Shown here piece by piece: positions 5,179 to 5,231 of a stretch of 5,231 nt of DNA. The stretch's first letter is position 1. The number at the start of each line of letters is the position of its first letter. The position numbers and the translations under genes are program-made. Origin of the DNA: Chloroflexota bacterium. Lineage in GTDB: Bacteria > Chloroflexota > Anaerolineae > DTPP01. A model generated the notes under the pieces. The model was not told the origin of the DNA, made no database searches, and saw only the letters and a program-made list of their open reading frames with translations. The stretch spans positions 1-5,231 of the forward strand of contig JAAYZY010000472.1 of assembly GCA_012514615.1 (NCBI GenBank). Direction: 5' to 3'.

Positions 5179-5231
5179 ACCCCGGCGCCTGGGGCCTCTG
5201 GCGGCCGGGCTCTGCCCCTAGACGATGGGTA
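5179..5231. other. GC-rich edge, no gene supported
   Basis: Upstream of the methyltransferase promoter the sequence is GC-rich. A minus-strand TAG at 5220-5218 could end a gene lying beyond the window, but too little is present to judge. No coding start, RNA gene or repeat can be supported here. Confidence 0.4.

Overview
This is a GC-rich bacterial window with five protein genes plus the start of a sixth gene that runs off the left edge. The gene families and one conspicuous trait, a long Thr/Pro tract joining a signal peptide to an extracellular enzyme domain, suggest a member of the Chloroflexota (Anaerolineae-like). This is an inference from style; there is no rRNA or other marker gene.

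Layout, left to right. (1) On the minus strand, a stomatin/slipin-like (SPFH/Band 7) membrane protein gene (149-924) is followed, with an ATGA overlap, by a gene whose N-terminus resembles the HUMPS/OMP-decarboxylase barrel family (152 down to the window edge). The slipin gene keeps a perfect AGGAGG ribosome site and recognisable sequence throughout. It nevertheless carries an in-frame amber codon in mid-domain and needs a one-base frame correction near its N-terminus, so it reads as a recent pseudogene, or as a place where the assembly is wrong. (2) A 191-bp gap holds a near-consensus promoter for a plus-strand GT-C (GT87/DUF2029-like) membrane glycosyltransferase (1116-2540). The -10 box ends 7 bp before the ATG, so the mRNA is probably leaderless. 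(3) A minus-strand OmpR-type response regulator (2465-3223) overlaps the glycosyltransferase tail to tail by 76 bp. Its receiver domain has lost the metal-binding acidic pair and the conserved Lys. (4) A plus-strand secreted polysaccharide deacetylase (CE4/NodB, 3277-4332) diverges from the regulator across 53 bp. (5) A minus-strand class I SAM methyltransferase (4329-5108) shares a CTAG stop palindrome with the deacetylase and has its own promoter at about 5150-5178.

Apart from the slipin pair, every gene points away from or into its neighbour, so each is probably its own transcription unit. Three of them (membrane glycosyltransferase, exported carbohydrate deacetylase, and a methyltransferase of the type often found beside lipid-linked sugar genes) fit a loose theme of envelope glycan or glycolipid modification. 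The regulator is an orphan with no kinase in view. I do not see a new multi-gene system here. The points most worth a second look are the doubly broken slipin, the degenerate receiver, the leaderless promoter, the 9-bp direct repeat that abuts two divergent start codons, and the overlapping convergent gene ends.
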